Below are positions 18,500-27,968 of a DNA stretch of 64,000 bases, one piece after another. The stretch lies in assembly GCF_016019955.1 (NCBI RefSeq), contig NZ_JAECRZ010000010.1:1-64000 (forward strand), read 5' to 3'. The position numbers and the translations under genes are program-made. Numbering within the stretch: position 1 is the stretch's first letter; each line of letters begins with the position of its first letter. The notes below the pieces were generated by a model. It worked only from the letters and a program-made list of their open reading frames with translations, was not told where the DNA came from and searched no databases. This DNA is from Thiosulfatihalobacter marinus (lineage in GTDB: Bacteria; Pseudomonadota; Alphaproteobacteria; Rhodobacterales; Rhodobacteraceae).

Positions 18500-19780
18500 T
18501 TAGTTGCAGCGCTCTTCGATGTTGTTTTCGGCGGCATAAGCTGCCGAGTCCGCCTCGATCAGCGGGCCAACAACCGACGCATCCGATGCCACGAAATCGG
18601 AAATCAGGTTCCATTTCTTGGCGCTGGCATCCCACTGAGCAACAGCCGCCATGCCGTCGCCACCATGGTTTTCACACGTCACCTTGAACTCGGGTCCAAA
18701 GTTGGGAAGACCGGCTGCCGCCATCTCTGCCCCGGTGATTTCCAGAGCTTCCATCGCGTCACGCATCATCGCTGGGGTAATGCTTGACGTTCCGTTTGCC
18801 GCCTGAGCATCCTTGGCCGCTTCTGCCGCCAGGAAGGCCGCATAGACGCCACGGTTGTACAGAACCGTACCGATCTGGTCGCCCGCGCCGGCGGCTTTGC
18901 CCGCGTCGACAACGTATTTCTGGATGTCGCCAAACACCGGGAAATCCGAACCGACATTGTGGAACTGAAGTGCCTTGTAACCATTGGCCCCGTCACCGGC
19001 AGGCAACACGTCCTGCTCGGCACCCGACCACCAGATGCCCATGAAGTTCTCCATCGGGAAACGGACATTCGCGGCTTCCTGAACCGCAACCTGGTTCATC
19101 ACACCCCAGCCCCAGAACAGGACAAAGTCGGGGCGTTCGCGGCGGATTTGCAGCCACTGGGATTTCTGTTCCTGACCGGGATAGTCGATCGGGATCGCGT
19201 TGAATTCAAAGCCTTCGATTTCGGCCAGCTTCTCCAGCGTCGGGATCGGCTCTTTGCCGTAGGCGCCGTTGAAGTGCAGAAGGGTGATTTTCTTGCCCTT
19301 GAGCGATCCGCCGGCAACTTCCTTGAAGTGTTTGATGCCAACCGACGCGCCGTCCCAATAGTTCACCGGATAGTTGAACACATTGCTGAACACCTTGCCG
19401 TTCTTGGCCGAAGTACGCCCATAGCCCATGGTGTGCATCGGAATGCCGTCCGCCGTGGCCTTGGGGATCAGCTGATAGGTGATACCGGTTGACAGCGGCT
19501 GATACAGCAACGCGCCCTGATCCTTGGTCGCCTCATAGCATTCCACGCCTTTCTCGGTGTTATAGGCGGTTTCGCATTCGATGACATTCACCATCTCGCC
19601 GCCGATCCCGCCGTCACGTTCGTTCAGCAGGGTGAAATAGTCGGCATAGCCGTCTGCAAAAGGGATACCGCTCGCGGCAAACGGACCGGTACGATAGCTC
19701 AGCGACGGGAATACAAGCTCCGCCATCGCGGGGGCCGCGGCCATCATGGCGGCAACGGTTGTTACGAGTATTTTCTTCAT
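18500..19780 (-). CDS. Periplasmic substrate-binding protein of the Liv-type transporter
   Basis: The 426-residue protein has a cleavable signal peptide (MKKILVTTVAAMMAAAPAMA) and the peripla_BP_6 (LivK-like) fold, with SLKGKKITLLHFNGAYGKEPIPTL in the hinge region. It is longer than classical LivK, of about 345 residues, as in the larger family members that bind aromatic acids or other carboxylates. GGGAGGA precedes the ATG. Being in the middle of an operon with an acyl-CoA ligase suggests that the ligand is an organic acid rather than leucine. Confidence 0.92.
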   Translation of the reverse strand: MKKILVTTVAAMMAAAPAMAELVFPSLSYRTGPFAASGIPFADGYADYFTLLNERDGGIGGEMVNVIECETAYNTEKGVECYEATKDQGALLYQPLSTGITYQLIPKATADGIPMHTMGYGRTSAKNGKVFSNVFNYPVNYWDGASVGIKHFKEVAGGSLKGKKITLLHFNGAYGKEPIPTLEKLAEIEGFEFNAIPIDYPGQEQKSQWLQIRRERPDFVLFWGWGVMNQVAVQEAANVRFPMENFMGIWWSGAEQDVLPAGDGANGYKALQFHNVGSDFPVFGDIQKYVVDAGKAAGAGDQIGTVLYNRGVYAAFLAAEAAKDAQAANGTSSITPAMMRDAMEALEITGAEMAAAGLPNFGPEFKVTCENHGGDGMAAVAQWDASAKKWNLISDFVASDASVVGPLIEADSAAYAAENNIEERCN

Positions 19781-19865
19781 CGGGTTAATCCTCCCTTGGT
19801 TTTTCCGATGTCATTTTCCGGCGGCTCCTCTCCTGCCTCCGGTATGGATTGGTCATGGCCCCGCC

Positions 19866-20942
19866 TTAGTGCGGGAAGGGCCACAGCCGGAGTTTCTGCT
19901 TCGTCACCCGCCACAGCTGGGCAAGCCCGTGCGGCTCCAGGATCAGGAACATGATGATCAGCCCGCCAACGATCACAAGCTGCAAATGCGCCACGATATC
20001 GGTTGGCCAGCCCAGCCAGTCCACGCCGACAACCTTGAGCACGACAGGCAACAGCACAAGGAACGCGGCCCCGGCAAAGGAGCCAAAGATCGAACCCAGA
20101 CCGCCGATGATGATCATGAACAGCACCAGGAACGACTTGGTGATGCCAAAGCTGTCACCGGCTTCCGCGGCGCCCAGATAGACGGCAAAGAACAACGCAC
20201 CCGAGATGCCGACGAAAAAGCCCGACACGGCAAAGGCGCTGATCTTGGCCTTCAAGGGGCTTACCCCGATGATCTCGGCGGCGATATCCATGTCTCGGAT
20301 CGCCATCCATTTGCGCCCGGCCATGCCGCGCGTCAGGTTGCGCGCGATCAGCGCGCTGGCGACCAGGAATACCAGGCTGAACAGATAGGTCGCCCAGGCT
20401 TCGGCATTGGGGCCGGTCACTTCGATTCCGAATACCGTGCGTTCGGGCGCGTTGATCTGACCCGAGGCGGAATAGTTGTAGAACCACGGCACGCGGTTGA
20501 ACAGCCACACCAGGAAAAACTGCGCCGCAAGCGTGGCCACAGCCAGGTAGAACCCCTTGATCCGCAGCGACGGCAGTCCAAACAGAACACAGACGATCGC
20601 GGTAACGCCCCCGGACAGGATCACATGGAAAAAGATGCTCACATCTGGAAAGGCGGTCATCAGCTTATAGCTGGCATACGCCCCCACCGCCATGAAACCG
20701 CCCGTTCCCAGCGAGACCTGGCCGCAATATCCCACCAGGATATTCAGCCCCAACGCGGCAATTGCATAGATCAGGAACGGCAGCAGAATGGCGTTGGCCC
20801 AGTAATCGTTGATCACGAAGGGAATCACCAGAAACGCGACAATCAGCGCAACATAATATCCCACCCGGTCGAACTTGATCGGGAAGGTCTGATTGTCCTT
20901 GGCATAGCTGGTCTTGAAATCGCCGGCCTCACGATACAGCAT
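19866..20942 (-). CDS. Liv-type ABC transporter permease (LivM family)
   Basis: The 358-residue inner-membrane permease has about nine to ten hydrophobic helices. The characteristic LNILVGYCGQVSLGTGGFMAVGAY lies near residues 65-90, and the cytoplasmic EAA-like loop is RKWMAIRDMDIAAEIIGVSPLKAKISAFAVS. Its ATG shares one base with the stop of the small upstream gene (TGATG), so translation is coupled. It pairs with the LivH-type permease to form the channel. Confidence 0.93.
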   Translation of the reverse strand: MLYREAGDFKTSYAKDNQTFPIKFDRVGYYVALIVAFLVIPFVINDYWANAILLPFLIYAIAALGLNILVGYCGQVSLGTGGFMAVGAYASYKLMTAFPDVSIFFHVILSGGVTAIVCVLFGLPSLRIKGFYLAVATLAAQFFLVWLFNRVPWFYNYSASGQINAPERTVFGIEVTGPNAEAWATYLFSLVFLVASALIARNLTRGMAGRKWMAIRDMDIAAEIIGVSPLKAKISAFAVSGFFVGISGALFFAVYLGAAEAGDSFGITKSFLVLFMIIIGGLGSIFGSFAGAAFLVLLPVVLKVVGVDWLGWPTDIVAHLQLVIVGGLIIMFLILEPHGLAQLWRVTKQKLRLWPFPH

Positions 20943-21196
20943 CAGGCGCTCTCCCCGTTGAGTTCTTGTTCAATATGCGACCGGTCTGCCCGGTTCGGTT
21001 TTCTGGCATAGCCGGTGCGCTCGGAATGGCGCACCAGTTGGAAATAGGCCCACAGCCCGATCGCGGCGCCCAGCGCGGCAAGAATGGCGGCAATGGTCAT
21101 CTGCTCCGAGCTTCTGTCGGCGCTGATCGCGAGGTAGCCAAAGGCCCAGAACCCGGACCAGGCGATCACATTGAGTATGGCAATCAGCTTTGTCAT
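20942..21196 (-). CDS. Small two-helix membrane protein inside the Liv operon
   Basis: The 84-residue protein has two hydrophobic segments (about residues 5-23 and 33-54) and a polar, basic C-terminal tail. It starts six bases after the livH-type stop, and its own stop overlaps the livM-type start. It is therefore co-translated with both permeases. I recognise no family. A regulatory or assembly role for the transporter is inference from position. Confidence 0.72.
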   Translation of the reverse strand: MTKLIAILNVIAWSGFWAFGYLAISADRSSEQMTIAAILAALGAAIGLWAYFQLVRHSERTGYARKPNRADRSHIEQELNGESA

Positions 21197-21202
21197 GTTG
21201 CG

Positions 21203-22207
21203 TCACACCCTCTCGATGATCTTCTCGCCGAACAGGCCCTGCGGCCGGAAGACAAGGAAGAGCAACGCCAGCACATAGGCAAACCAGTTCTCGGTTGCGC
21301 CGCCCACCATGGGACCGATCGCAAATTCGAAGAGCTTTTCGCCCACCCCGATGATCAACCCGCCCACAATGGCACCGGGGATCGAGGTAAACCCGCCCAG
21401 CATCAGCACCGGCAGCGCCTTGAGCGCGATCAGCGACAGCGAGAACTGCACGCCCGATTTGGCCCCCCACATGATGCCCGCGACCAGCGCGACAAACCCT
21501 GCGACCGACCAGACCAGCACCCAGATGAAATCAAGCGAGATGCCCACGGACAGCGCGGCCTGATGGTCGTCCGCCACGGCACGCATCGCGCGGCCATGCT
21601 TGGTGTATTGGCTGAATGCCACCAGCGCGCCCACCAGCAGGACGGCGACGATGGCGGCGGTGATGTCAAGATTGTCGATAAAGAAGCCATAGCCGAACCA
21701 GTTATACGTCGCCTCGTCGATGGCCAGGTTGATCCCTTGCGGCAAACAGGTTTCAGCCGTCAGGCAGAAATCCAGTTTCTTGATTTCGGACCCCCACATC
21801 AGGTCGGCAACCCCTTCCAGGAAGTAGGCAAGCCCGATCGTGGCCATGAAAAGGATGATCGGTTCCTGTCCCACCAGGTGGCGAAACACGAACCTCTGCA
21901 CCGCCCAGGCGAGAAGGATCATCACCCCGACCGTCAGCGGCAACGAAATCGCGGACGGGAGATTCCACCCGAAGAAATGCGCATTTGTCCCCAAGGTCGC
22001 GTTGATCAGTGGCGCGAACGGGATCTGTCCGTTCTGAATACCCACCAGCGTCATGGCCGCAAACAGCGCCATCACGCCCTGGGCAAAGTTGAAGATGCCG
22101 GATGCCTTGTAAATCAGGACAAAGCCCAGCGCGACGAGGGCATAAAGCACGCCCGCCATGAGGCCGTTGAGAAAGACCTCCATCGCGAATACGAGTTGTT
22201 CAGGCAT
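21203..22207 (-). CDS. Liv-type ABC transporter permease (LivH family)
   Basis: The 334-residue permease has about eight hydrophobic helices. The family's opening pattern is seen in LNGLMAGVLYALVALGFVLIYKASGIFNFAQGV, and the EAA-like loop is in TKHGRAMRAVADDHQAALSVGI. An unusual hydrophilic stretch near residues 130-160, with two cysteines (FCLTAETCLPQ), lies between helices and is expected on the periplasmic side. It partners the LivM-type subunit. Confidence 0.93.
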   Translation of the reverse strand: MPEQLVFAMEVFLNGLMAGVLYALVALGFVLIYKASGIFNFAQGVMALFAAMTLVGIQNGQIPFAPLINATLGTNAHFFGWNLPSAISLPLTVGVMILLAWAVQRFVFRHLVGQEPIILFMATIGLAYFLEGVADLMWGSEIKKLDFCLTAETCLPQGINLAIDEATYNWFGYGFFIDNLDITAAIVAVLLVGALVAFSQYTKHGRAMRAVADDHQAALSVGISLDFIWVLVWSVAGFVALVAGIMWGAKSGVQFSLSLIALKALPVLMLGGFTSIPGAIVGGLIIGVGEKLFEFAIGPMVGGATENWFAYVLALLFLVFRPQGLFGEKIIERV

Positions 22208-22260
22208 CGCTCACGCCTCCCAGTTTCAGGTTTGTTGTTGCGGTTCCGGCCTGCGGGGCC

Positions 22261-22303
22261 AAATTTCTTCGAAGAAATTTGCCAAGAATTTTCGGAAATT
22301 CTT
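22261..22303. repeat. Two adjacent AT-rich palindromes between livG- and livH-type genes
   Basis: Bases 22261-22280 are a perfect 20-base palindrome (AAATTTCTTC and its complement). Bases 22282-22303 form a second hairpin, CAAGAATTT/AAATTCTTG, with a TCGG loop. They occupy the 119-base gap between livH-type and livG-type genes, the only sizeable gap among these operon members. They may shape mRNA stability or partial termination. Confidence 0.65.
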
Positions 22304-22326
22304 GCCCACCCCGAAATGTCGTCGAG

Positions 22327-23148
22327 TCAATCATGCGCCACCCCCAGATAGGCGTCGATCACCGCCTGATTTGAACGCACTTCGGATGGGGTGCCGTCGC
22401 CGATCTTCTTGCCGTAATCCATCACCACGACCCGGTCAGACAAGTCCATCACCACGCCCATGTCATGTTCGATCAGGGCAATCGTGGTGCCAAATTCGTC
22501 GTTCACGTCCAGGATAAATCGGCTCATGTCCTCTTTTTCCTCGACATTCATCCCGGCCATCGGCTCGTCCAGCAACAGGATCGATGGCTCGGCCGCGAGC
22601 GCACGGGCCAGTTCGACCCGCTTTTTCAGGCCATAGGGCAACCGGCCCACCGGCGTCTTGCGAATGTGCTGGATTTCCAGGAAATCGATGATCTTTTCAA
22701 CCTGCGCGCGGTTCTCGATCTCTTCCCGCTCCGCCTTGCCCCGCCACAGCGCCTGGCTCAGCAGCCCGGCCTGCATCTGGCGGATGCGGCCGGTCATCAC
22801 GTTGTCCAGCACGGTCATGCCTTCGAACAGCGCGATATTCTGGAAGGTGCGGGCGATGCCCTGCTGCGCCACCTCGTAGGGCTTCATCGGCGGGCGTTTC
22901 CTGCCCTTGTACCAGACCTCGCCTTCCTGGGGCACATAAAACCCGGAAATCACGTTCAGCATCGAGGATTTTCCGGCCCCGTTCGGGCCGATAATGGCGC
23001 GGATCTCGCCCTCGCGAATGTCAAAGCTGATGTCGGTGATCGCCTTCACGCCGCCAAAGCGCAGCGTGATGTTCTTCATTTCCATCACCACGCCGCCGAT
23101 GGTGCGCCCGTCCTCGGTGACGTAGCTGTCATTGCTCATGTCATTCAT
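22327..23148 (-). CDS. Liv-type ABC transporter ATP-binding protein (LivG family)
   Basis: The 273-residue ATPase has Walker A GPNGAGKSSMLNVISG, a signature region (YGLKKRVELARALA) in place of a canonical LSGGQ, as often in LivG, and Walker B ILLLDEPMAGMN. Its start overlaps the end of the acyl-CoA ligase gene by four bases. Together with the LivF-type protein it forms the ATPase pair of the importer. Confidence 0.93.
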   Translation of the reverse strand: MNDMSNDSYVTEDGRTIGGVVMEMKNITLRFGGVKAITDISFDIREGEIRAIIGPNGAGKSSMLNVISGFYVPQEGEVWYKGRKRPPMKPYEVAQQGIARTFQNIALFEGMTVLDNVMTGRIRQMQAGLLSQALWRGKAEREEIENRAQVEKIIDFLEIQHIRKTPVGRLPYGLKKRVELARALAAEPSILLLDEPMAGMNVEEKEDMSRFILDVNDEFGTTIALIEHDMGVVMDLSDRVVVMDYGKKIGDGTPSEVRSNQAVIDAYLGVAHD

Positions 23149-25115
23149 TCCGCTGCTACCTTGCTGGCGACCTGCACAACCTTGGCATCGCGGATATCCA
23201 GCGTTGCCTTGATCGAGCCCTTCCGGCCGTCCTCGTATGTCACTTCGGTTTCGGTGCTGATCTTGTCCGATCCGTCGTACAGCGCCTCGACAATGTCGTT
23301 GAACTTGTCGGCGATGATCGCGCGGCGCACCTTGCGGGTACGGGTCAGTTCACCATCATCGGCATCCAGTTCCTTGTGCAACACGACAAAGCGATGGATC
23401 TGGCACCCCGACAGCATCGGATCCTCGGCGACGGATTTGTTGACCGCCTCGACATGTTCCTGGATCGTGTCCAGCACGCGCGGATGCCCGGCAAGCTCCT
23501 GGTAGGAGGCATAGGCGATATTGTTGCGCTCGGCCCAGTTGCCCACTGCCGACAAGTCGATATTGATGAACGCGACACAGCGGTCCCGGCCATTGCCGAA
23601 CAGCACGACTTCCAGAATATCGGGATAGAATTTCAGCTTGTTCTCGACATATTTGGGCGCGAACATGCTGCCGTCGGCCATCTTGCCCACGTCCTTGGCC
23701 CGGTCGATGATCCGCAAATGGCCCGAGCCTTCCTCTATAAAGCCGGCATCACCCGTATCCACCCAGCCTTCGGCATCCTTGGTGTCAGCGGTGGATTCGG
23801 GGTTCTTGTAATACTCCACGAACACGCCGGGGCTGCGGTAATAGATGCGGCCCTCTTCGGTGATGCGCAACTCTACATCAGGGCTGGGCACGCCCACCGT
23901 GTCGGCGCGCACCTCGCCATCGGGCTGGGCGGTGATGAACACCGTCGCCTCGGTCTGGCCGTAAAGCTGTTTCAGGTTGATGCCCAGCGAGCGGTAGAAA
24001 TCAAAGATTTCCGGCCCGATCGCCTCGCCGGCCGTATAGCCCACGCGGATGCGCCCATAGCCAAGCGTATCCTTGAGCGGGCCATAAACCAGCAGGTTGC
24101 CAAGCCCGTATTTCAGCCGCTCTCCCAGGCTCACCGGCTTGCCATCCAGAATGCGCCCGCCAACTTTCTTGGCAAATTCCAGAAAGTGCAGGAACATCCT
24201 GCGCTTGAATTTGCCCGCGTCTTCCATGCGGATCATCACATTGGTCAGCTGGGTTTCGAACACACGCGGCGGGGCAAAGAAATAGGTCGGCCCGATCTCG
24301 CGCAGATCGGTCATCATCGTTTCCGCGCTTTCGGGGCAATTCACGCAGAAGCCGCACCAATAGGCCTGCCCGATCGAAAAGATGAAATCACCCACCCAGG
24401 CCATCGGCAGATAGGACAGGATCTCTTCTTCCTGGCGCAGATTGTCGAATTCCGAGCTGTTCTTGGCGCTCTCGACCACGTTGCGGTTGGACAGCACCAC
24501 GCCCTTGGGCTTGCCGGTGGTGCCCGACGTGTAAAGCATCACGCAGGTGCTGTCATAATCCAGCTTTTCACGGCGACCCTTGAGATCCTCGATCCACTCG
24601 TAATAGCTGGCCCGGCCCTGTTCCTGGATATCGGTGAACCGGTGCAGCGCGTGGTGATCGTATTTGCGCAGCCCCCGGGGATCCACATAGATCATGTGCT
24701 CGAACTGGTGCAGATGCTCCTGGATGTCGATGATCTTGTCGACCTGCTCCTGGTCCTCGACCACCGCGTATTTGGCGCCGCAATGGGCCAGGATGTATTC
24801 CATCTCCTCGGATGCGCTGTCCTGGTACACGGGCACCGGCACCGCGCCCACGGATTGCGCGGCAACCATCGACCAATAGAAATGCGGCCGGTTGCGCCCG
24901 ATGATGGCGATGAAATCGCCTTCGCTTACACCAAGGTTGATGAACCCCAGCGCCAGCGCCTCGATTTCCTTTTCGGTTTCCGCCCAGGTCCAGCGTTGCC
25001 AGATGCCAAACTCTTTTTCCCGATACGCGTCCTTGTCCGCAAACAAGGTGGCGTTACGCTGCAACAGCGCCGGAATGGACATCAGTCCACCCGCCGCCTG
25101 TGACGACTGTGCCAA
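23145..25115 (-). CDS. AMP-dependent acyl-CoA synthetase/ligase (long-chain type)
   Basis: The 656-residue enzyme activates a carboxylic acid with ATP and CoA. Motifs are the P-loop-like MLYTSGTTGKPKG, GYTAGEAIGP, LKQLYGQTEA and WVDTGDAGFIEE. The insert-rich C-domain is of the FAA/long-chain type. The chosen start is TTG at 25115 (product begins MAQSSQAAGG) because GGGAGG lies six bases upstream. The ATG at 25082 lies eleven codons downstream and the frame extends to 25145, both without such a site. It is the first gene of the Liv-type operon and overlaps livG by four bases, so uptake and CoA activation are coupled. The substrate is unknown. Confidence 0.9.
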   Translation of the reverse strand: MAQSSQAAGGLMSIPALLQRNATLFADKDAYREKEFGIWQRWTWAETEKEIEALALGFINLGVSEGDFIAIIGRNRPHFYWSMVAAQSVGAVPVPVYQDSASEEMEYILAHCGAKYAVVEDQEQVDKIIDIQEHLHQFEHMIYVDPRGLRKYDHHALHRFTDIQEQGRASYYEWIEDLKGRREKLDYDSTCVMLYTSGTTGKPKGVVLSNRNVVESAKNSSEFDNLRQEEEILSYLPMAWVGDFIFSIGQAYWCGFCVNCPESAETMMTDLREIGPTYFFAPPRVFETQLTNVMIRMEDAGKFKRRMFLHFLEFAKKVGGRILDGKPVSLGERLKYGLGNLLVYGPLKDTLGYGRIRVGYTAGEAIGPEIFDFYRSLGINLKQLYGQTEATVFITAQPDGEVRADTVGVPSPDVELRITEEGRIYYRSPGVFVEYYKNPESTADTKDAEGWVDTGDAGFIEEGSGHLRIIDRAKDVGKMADGSMFAPKYVENKLKFYPDILEVVLFGNGRDRCVAFINIDLSAVGNWAERNNIAYASYQELAGHPRVLDTIQEHVEAVNKSVAEDPMLSGCQIHRFVVLHKELDADDGELTRTRKVRRAIIADKFNDIVEALYDGSDKISTETEVTYEDGRKGSIKATLDIRDAKVVQVASKVAAE

Positions 25116-25310
25116 ATTCTTTCCTCCCCTTGGACCCGCCAACACGGGCCGAAGCGCCGAAGCGATTCTTCACCCACTAAGGTGCGGGTTTCACGCTGAC
25201 GGTCAACTTTTTCCTGAACATTTCCCAATCCTTACGAATTGTAACAGCGGGCGATTCAGGCTTTGCGCCCGGTTTTCACGGTGCTAGCGGTAAAGACGAA
25301 GGAGACAAGA

Positions 25311-27224
25311 ATGGAGCGTTTGGCCGGTACGTCCCAGGCGATGACGATCGCCGGGCTGAACCTGATCCAGCAGGCCCTGTCGATATATGACAGCGACCTG
25401 AAGCTGGTCGTGGCCAATGCGCGGTTTCGCGAAATGTTCCTGATACCGGACCCGCTGATGCAGCCGGGCGCGGATTTTGCCGAAACCATCCGCTTCCTGA
25501 TCGACAGGGGCGAATATGGCGACATGCCCGAGGATGAGATCGCGGCATTCATTCAGGAACGCGTGGATCGCGCCCTTGCCTTCGAGCCGCATTATTTCGA
25601 ACGCCAGCGCGCCGATGGCCGCTGGATCAGCGTCGAGGGCGCGCCCTTGCCGCAGGGCGGCTGGGTCGCCGTCTATACCGACATTACCTCGACCAAACGC
25701 CAGGAGGCGCTGTTGCGGGCGCGTTCCGAGGAACTCTCGGACCAGCTCTTGCAACATGCCGAGGATCTGGCCGCCGCCAACCGCGAGTTGGAAAGCACTG
25801 TCAGCGCGCTGGAGGAGGTCCGGCGCCAGCTTACCGACAGCGAGGCGCGGATGCGCCTGACCGCCGAGATGATGCCGGCCCATATCGCGCATGTCGGCCC
25901 CGACAGGCACTATACCTATTCCAACCGCCGGCTCAGTGCGGTCATTCCGGGGCGCCCGTCCAACATTGTCGGGATGCATGTTTCGGATGCGCTGGGCGAC
26001 AGCGCCTTTCGCGCCATCCGCCCCTATCTGGAACGCGCCTTCAAGGGCAAGGCCTCGGTGTTCGAGTTCAACGAACACCCCAGCACGCGCCGCATTCGGG
26101 TGGCCTTTACGCCCGACGGCAACGAAGGTGACAAACGGGGTGTCTACGTTCTGTCGATGGACATTACCGAGGAAACCCAAACCCGTGTGGCGCTGCAACA
26201 GACCCGCCGCCGCGAGATCGCAGCCCAGATGACATCCGGTCTGGCACATGATTTTTCCAACCTGCTCACCATCATTCTGGGCACCCAGGCCAAGCTGCAC
26301 AAGATGGACCTGCCCGCCGAGGCGCGCGCCCTGATCGAGGCTACGCTGGGCGCGGCACGGCGCGGGGGGACGCTTTTGAACCGTCTTGCGGATGTCACCG
26401 GCCACCGCGCGCCCAAGCTGGTGCCCACGGACATGACCGCCTTCATCGCCGATCTGGAAACCCTGGCCACGCCAACGCTTGAGGGCAAGGCGCGGCTGAG
26501 GATCGAGAACACGATTCCGAATGCGCCCCTGATGCTGGACCCGGCAATGTTGCAGGACACGCTGGTCAACCTTCTGCTCAATGCCCGCGACGCCTGTGGC
26601 CCGGGCGGCGACATCCTGTTGTCGGCCGAACTGGTTCAGGAAACCTGGGTCCAGTTGACCGTGCGCGATACCGGGCCGGGCTTTACCGACGAGGCGCTGA
26701 AACGCGCGCTTGATCCGTTTTTCACGACCAAGGGCGCCGAAGGCTCGGGGCTGGGGCTGGCGATGGTATATGACATGTCCAAGCTGGCCGGCGGCGACGT
26801 TCGGGTATCAAATACCACGACCGGCGGCCAGGTACGTGTGCGCCTGCCCCTGCGCCGCGCGGCACGGGCCAGTGCCCCCGGCCTTGCCCTTCTGGTCGAG
26901 GACAACCCCGATCTGCGCCACCTGATCCGGGATATGCTGACCGACATGAAACACACCGTCATCGAAGCCGCCAGCGTGGACGAGGCCCGCACGATCCTCG
27001 AGCAGCTGCCCGAAATCAAGCTGGTGCTGTCGGACATCATGCTGGAGGGCGACGCCACCGGGGTCGACCTGATCCGCGACCTGCCCAACGACGCGATCCC
27101 GTCCTACCTGATGACTTCGCTGGCCCAGACCCATCCGCTTTTCATCGAGGGCGCCGCTCGCGCGCCAGTGCTGCCCAAGCCCTTCACGGCCGAGCAGCTT
27201 GACCAGTTCCTGCATCCGAGGTGA
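25311..27224 (+). CDS. Hybrid sensor histidine kinase with PAS-7-like domains and C-terminal receiver
   Basis: This 637-residue cytoplasmic kinase has two PAS-like sensor regions (about residues 15-130 and 185-290) joined by a coiled coil. The dimerisation helix carries the phospho-accepting H313 in SGLAHDFSNLLTIILG. The ATPase domain has an N-box (LLNARDACG), DTGPGF and a G-box (EGSGLGLAMVYD). A C-terminal receiver (VEDNPDLR, LSDIML, PVLPKPF) follows. No membrane helix is seen. The ATG at 25311 has GAAGGAG upstream. It is divergent from the acyl-CoA ligase/Liv operon and followed by its probable regulator. Confidence 0.9.
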   Translation: MERLAGTSQAMTIAGLNLIQQALSIYDSDLKLVVANARFREMFLIPDPLMQPGADFAETIRFLIDRGEYGDMPEDEIAAFIQERVDRALAFEPHYFERQRADGRWISVEGAPLPQGGWVAVYTDITSTKRQEALLRARSEELSDQLLQHAEDLAAANRELESTVSALEEVRRQLTDSEARMRLTAEMMPAHIAHVGPDRHYTYSNRRLSAVIPGRPSNIVGMHVSDALGDSAFRAIRPYLERAFKGKASVFEFNEHPSTRRIRVAFTPDGNEGDKRGVYVLSMDITEETQTRVALQQTRRREIAAQMTSGLAHDFSNLLTIILGTQAKLHKMDLPAEARALIEATLGAARRGGTLLNRLADVTGHRAPKLVPTDMTAFIADLETLATPTLEGKARLRIENTIPNAPLMLDPAMLQDTLVNLLLNARDACGPGGDILLSAELVQETWVQLTVRDTGPGFTDEALKRALDPFFTTKGAEGSGLGLAMVYDMSKLAGGDVRVSNTTTGGQVRVRLPLRRAARASAPGLALLVEDNPDLRHLIRDMLTDMKHTVIEAASVDEARTILEQLPEIKLVLSDIMLEGDATGVDLIRDLPNDAIPSYLMTSLAQTHPLFIEGAARAPVLPKPFTAEQLDQFLHPR

Positions 27225-27229
27225 CGCCA

Positions 27230-27934
27230 ATGACCGCACCGCTTGTTACCATTCTCGACGACGAACCCGCCATCCGTTCGATCCTGGCCGATGCGCTCGA
27301 AGATGCCGGGTTTCGCACCATGGGCTTTTCCCGCGCCACCGAATTCGAGGCGGCGTTGAAATCCACCACTCCCGATGTCTGCCTTGTCGATCTTGGCCTG
27401 CCGGACAAGGACGGGCTGACGCTGGTGCACCGGCTTGCGCTGGAACTGGGCGCGGCGGTGATCATCATTTCGGGCCGCGCCCAGGTTCAGGATCGCGTGA
27501 CCGGTCTGGATCTTGGGGCCGACGACTATATCATCAAACCTTTCGATCCCGCCGAGGTGGTGGCCCGCGTGCGCGCGCGCCTGCGCAAGGACAAACCTGC
27601 CGCGCCCAGCGCCGCAAACACCGCGCATTTCAACGGCTGGACCGCCTATTTCGACCGTTACGTGCTAAAGGATGACTCGGGCGGCGAAACCACATTCAGC
27701 CATGCCGAGGGCGAAGTACTGCGCCTGTTTCTCGAAAGCCCAAAACGCCTGATCAGCCGTAGCCACATGCAGGAAATGCTGGGTGGCGCAGCGGGCGAAA
27801 GCTTTGACCGCGCCATGGATGTGCGCATCTCGCGGCTGCGCACGAAGCTGCGCGAAGACCCGAAAAACCCACGCCTGATCAAAACGATATACGGCGCCGG
27901 CTACATTTTTCTGGGCGATGCGCGCTGGGATTGA
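27230..27934 (+). CDS. OmpR-type response regulator
   Basis: The 234-residue regulator has an N-terminal receiver with D10-D11, the phospho-accepting D54 in CLVDLGLPDKDG, and the lysine in DDYIIKPFDPAEV. The C-terminal winged-helix DNA-binding domain is of OmpR/PhoB type (RAMDVRISRLRTKLREDP, IKTIYGAGYIF). It begins five bases after the kinase stop. An overlapping GTG at 27221 is possible, but GAGGTG favours the ATG at 27230. It probably regulates the divergent operon or its own locus (inference). Confidence 0.93.
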   Translation: MTAPLVTILDDEPAIRSILADALEDAGFRTMGFSRATEFEAALKSTTPDVCLVDLGLPDKDGLTLVHRLALELGAAVIIISGRAQVQDRVTGLDLGADDYIIKPFDPAEVVARVRARLRKDKPAAPSAANTAHFNGWTAYFDRYVLKDDSGGETTFSHAEGEVLRLFLESPKRLISRSHMQEMLGGAAGESFDRAMDVRISRLRTKLREDPKNPRLIKTIYGAGYIFLGDARWD

Positions 27935-27968
27935 CCCCGGCATCCCCGCGCCAAACCTCGCCAGATTT

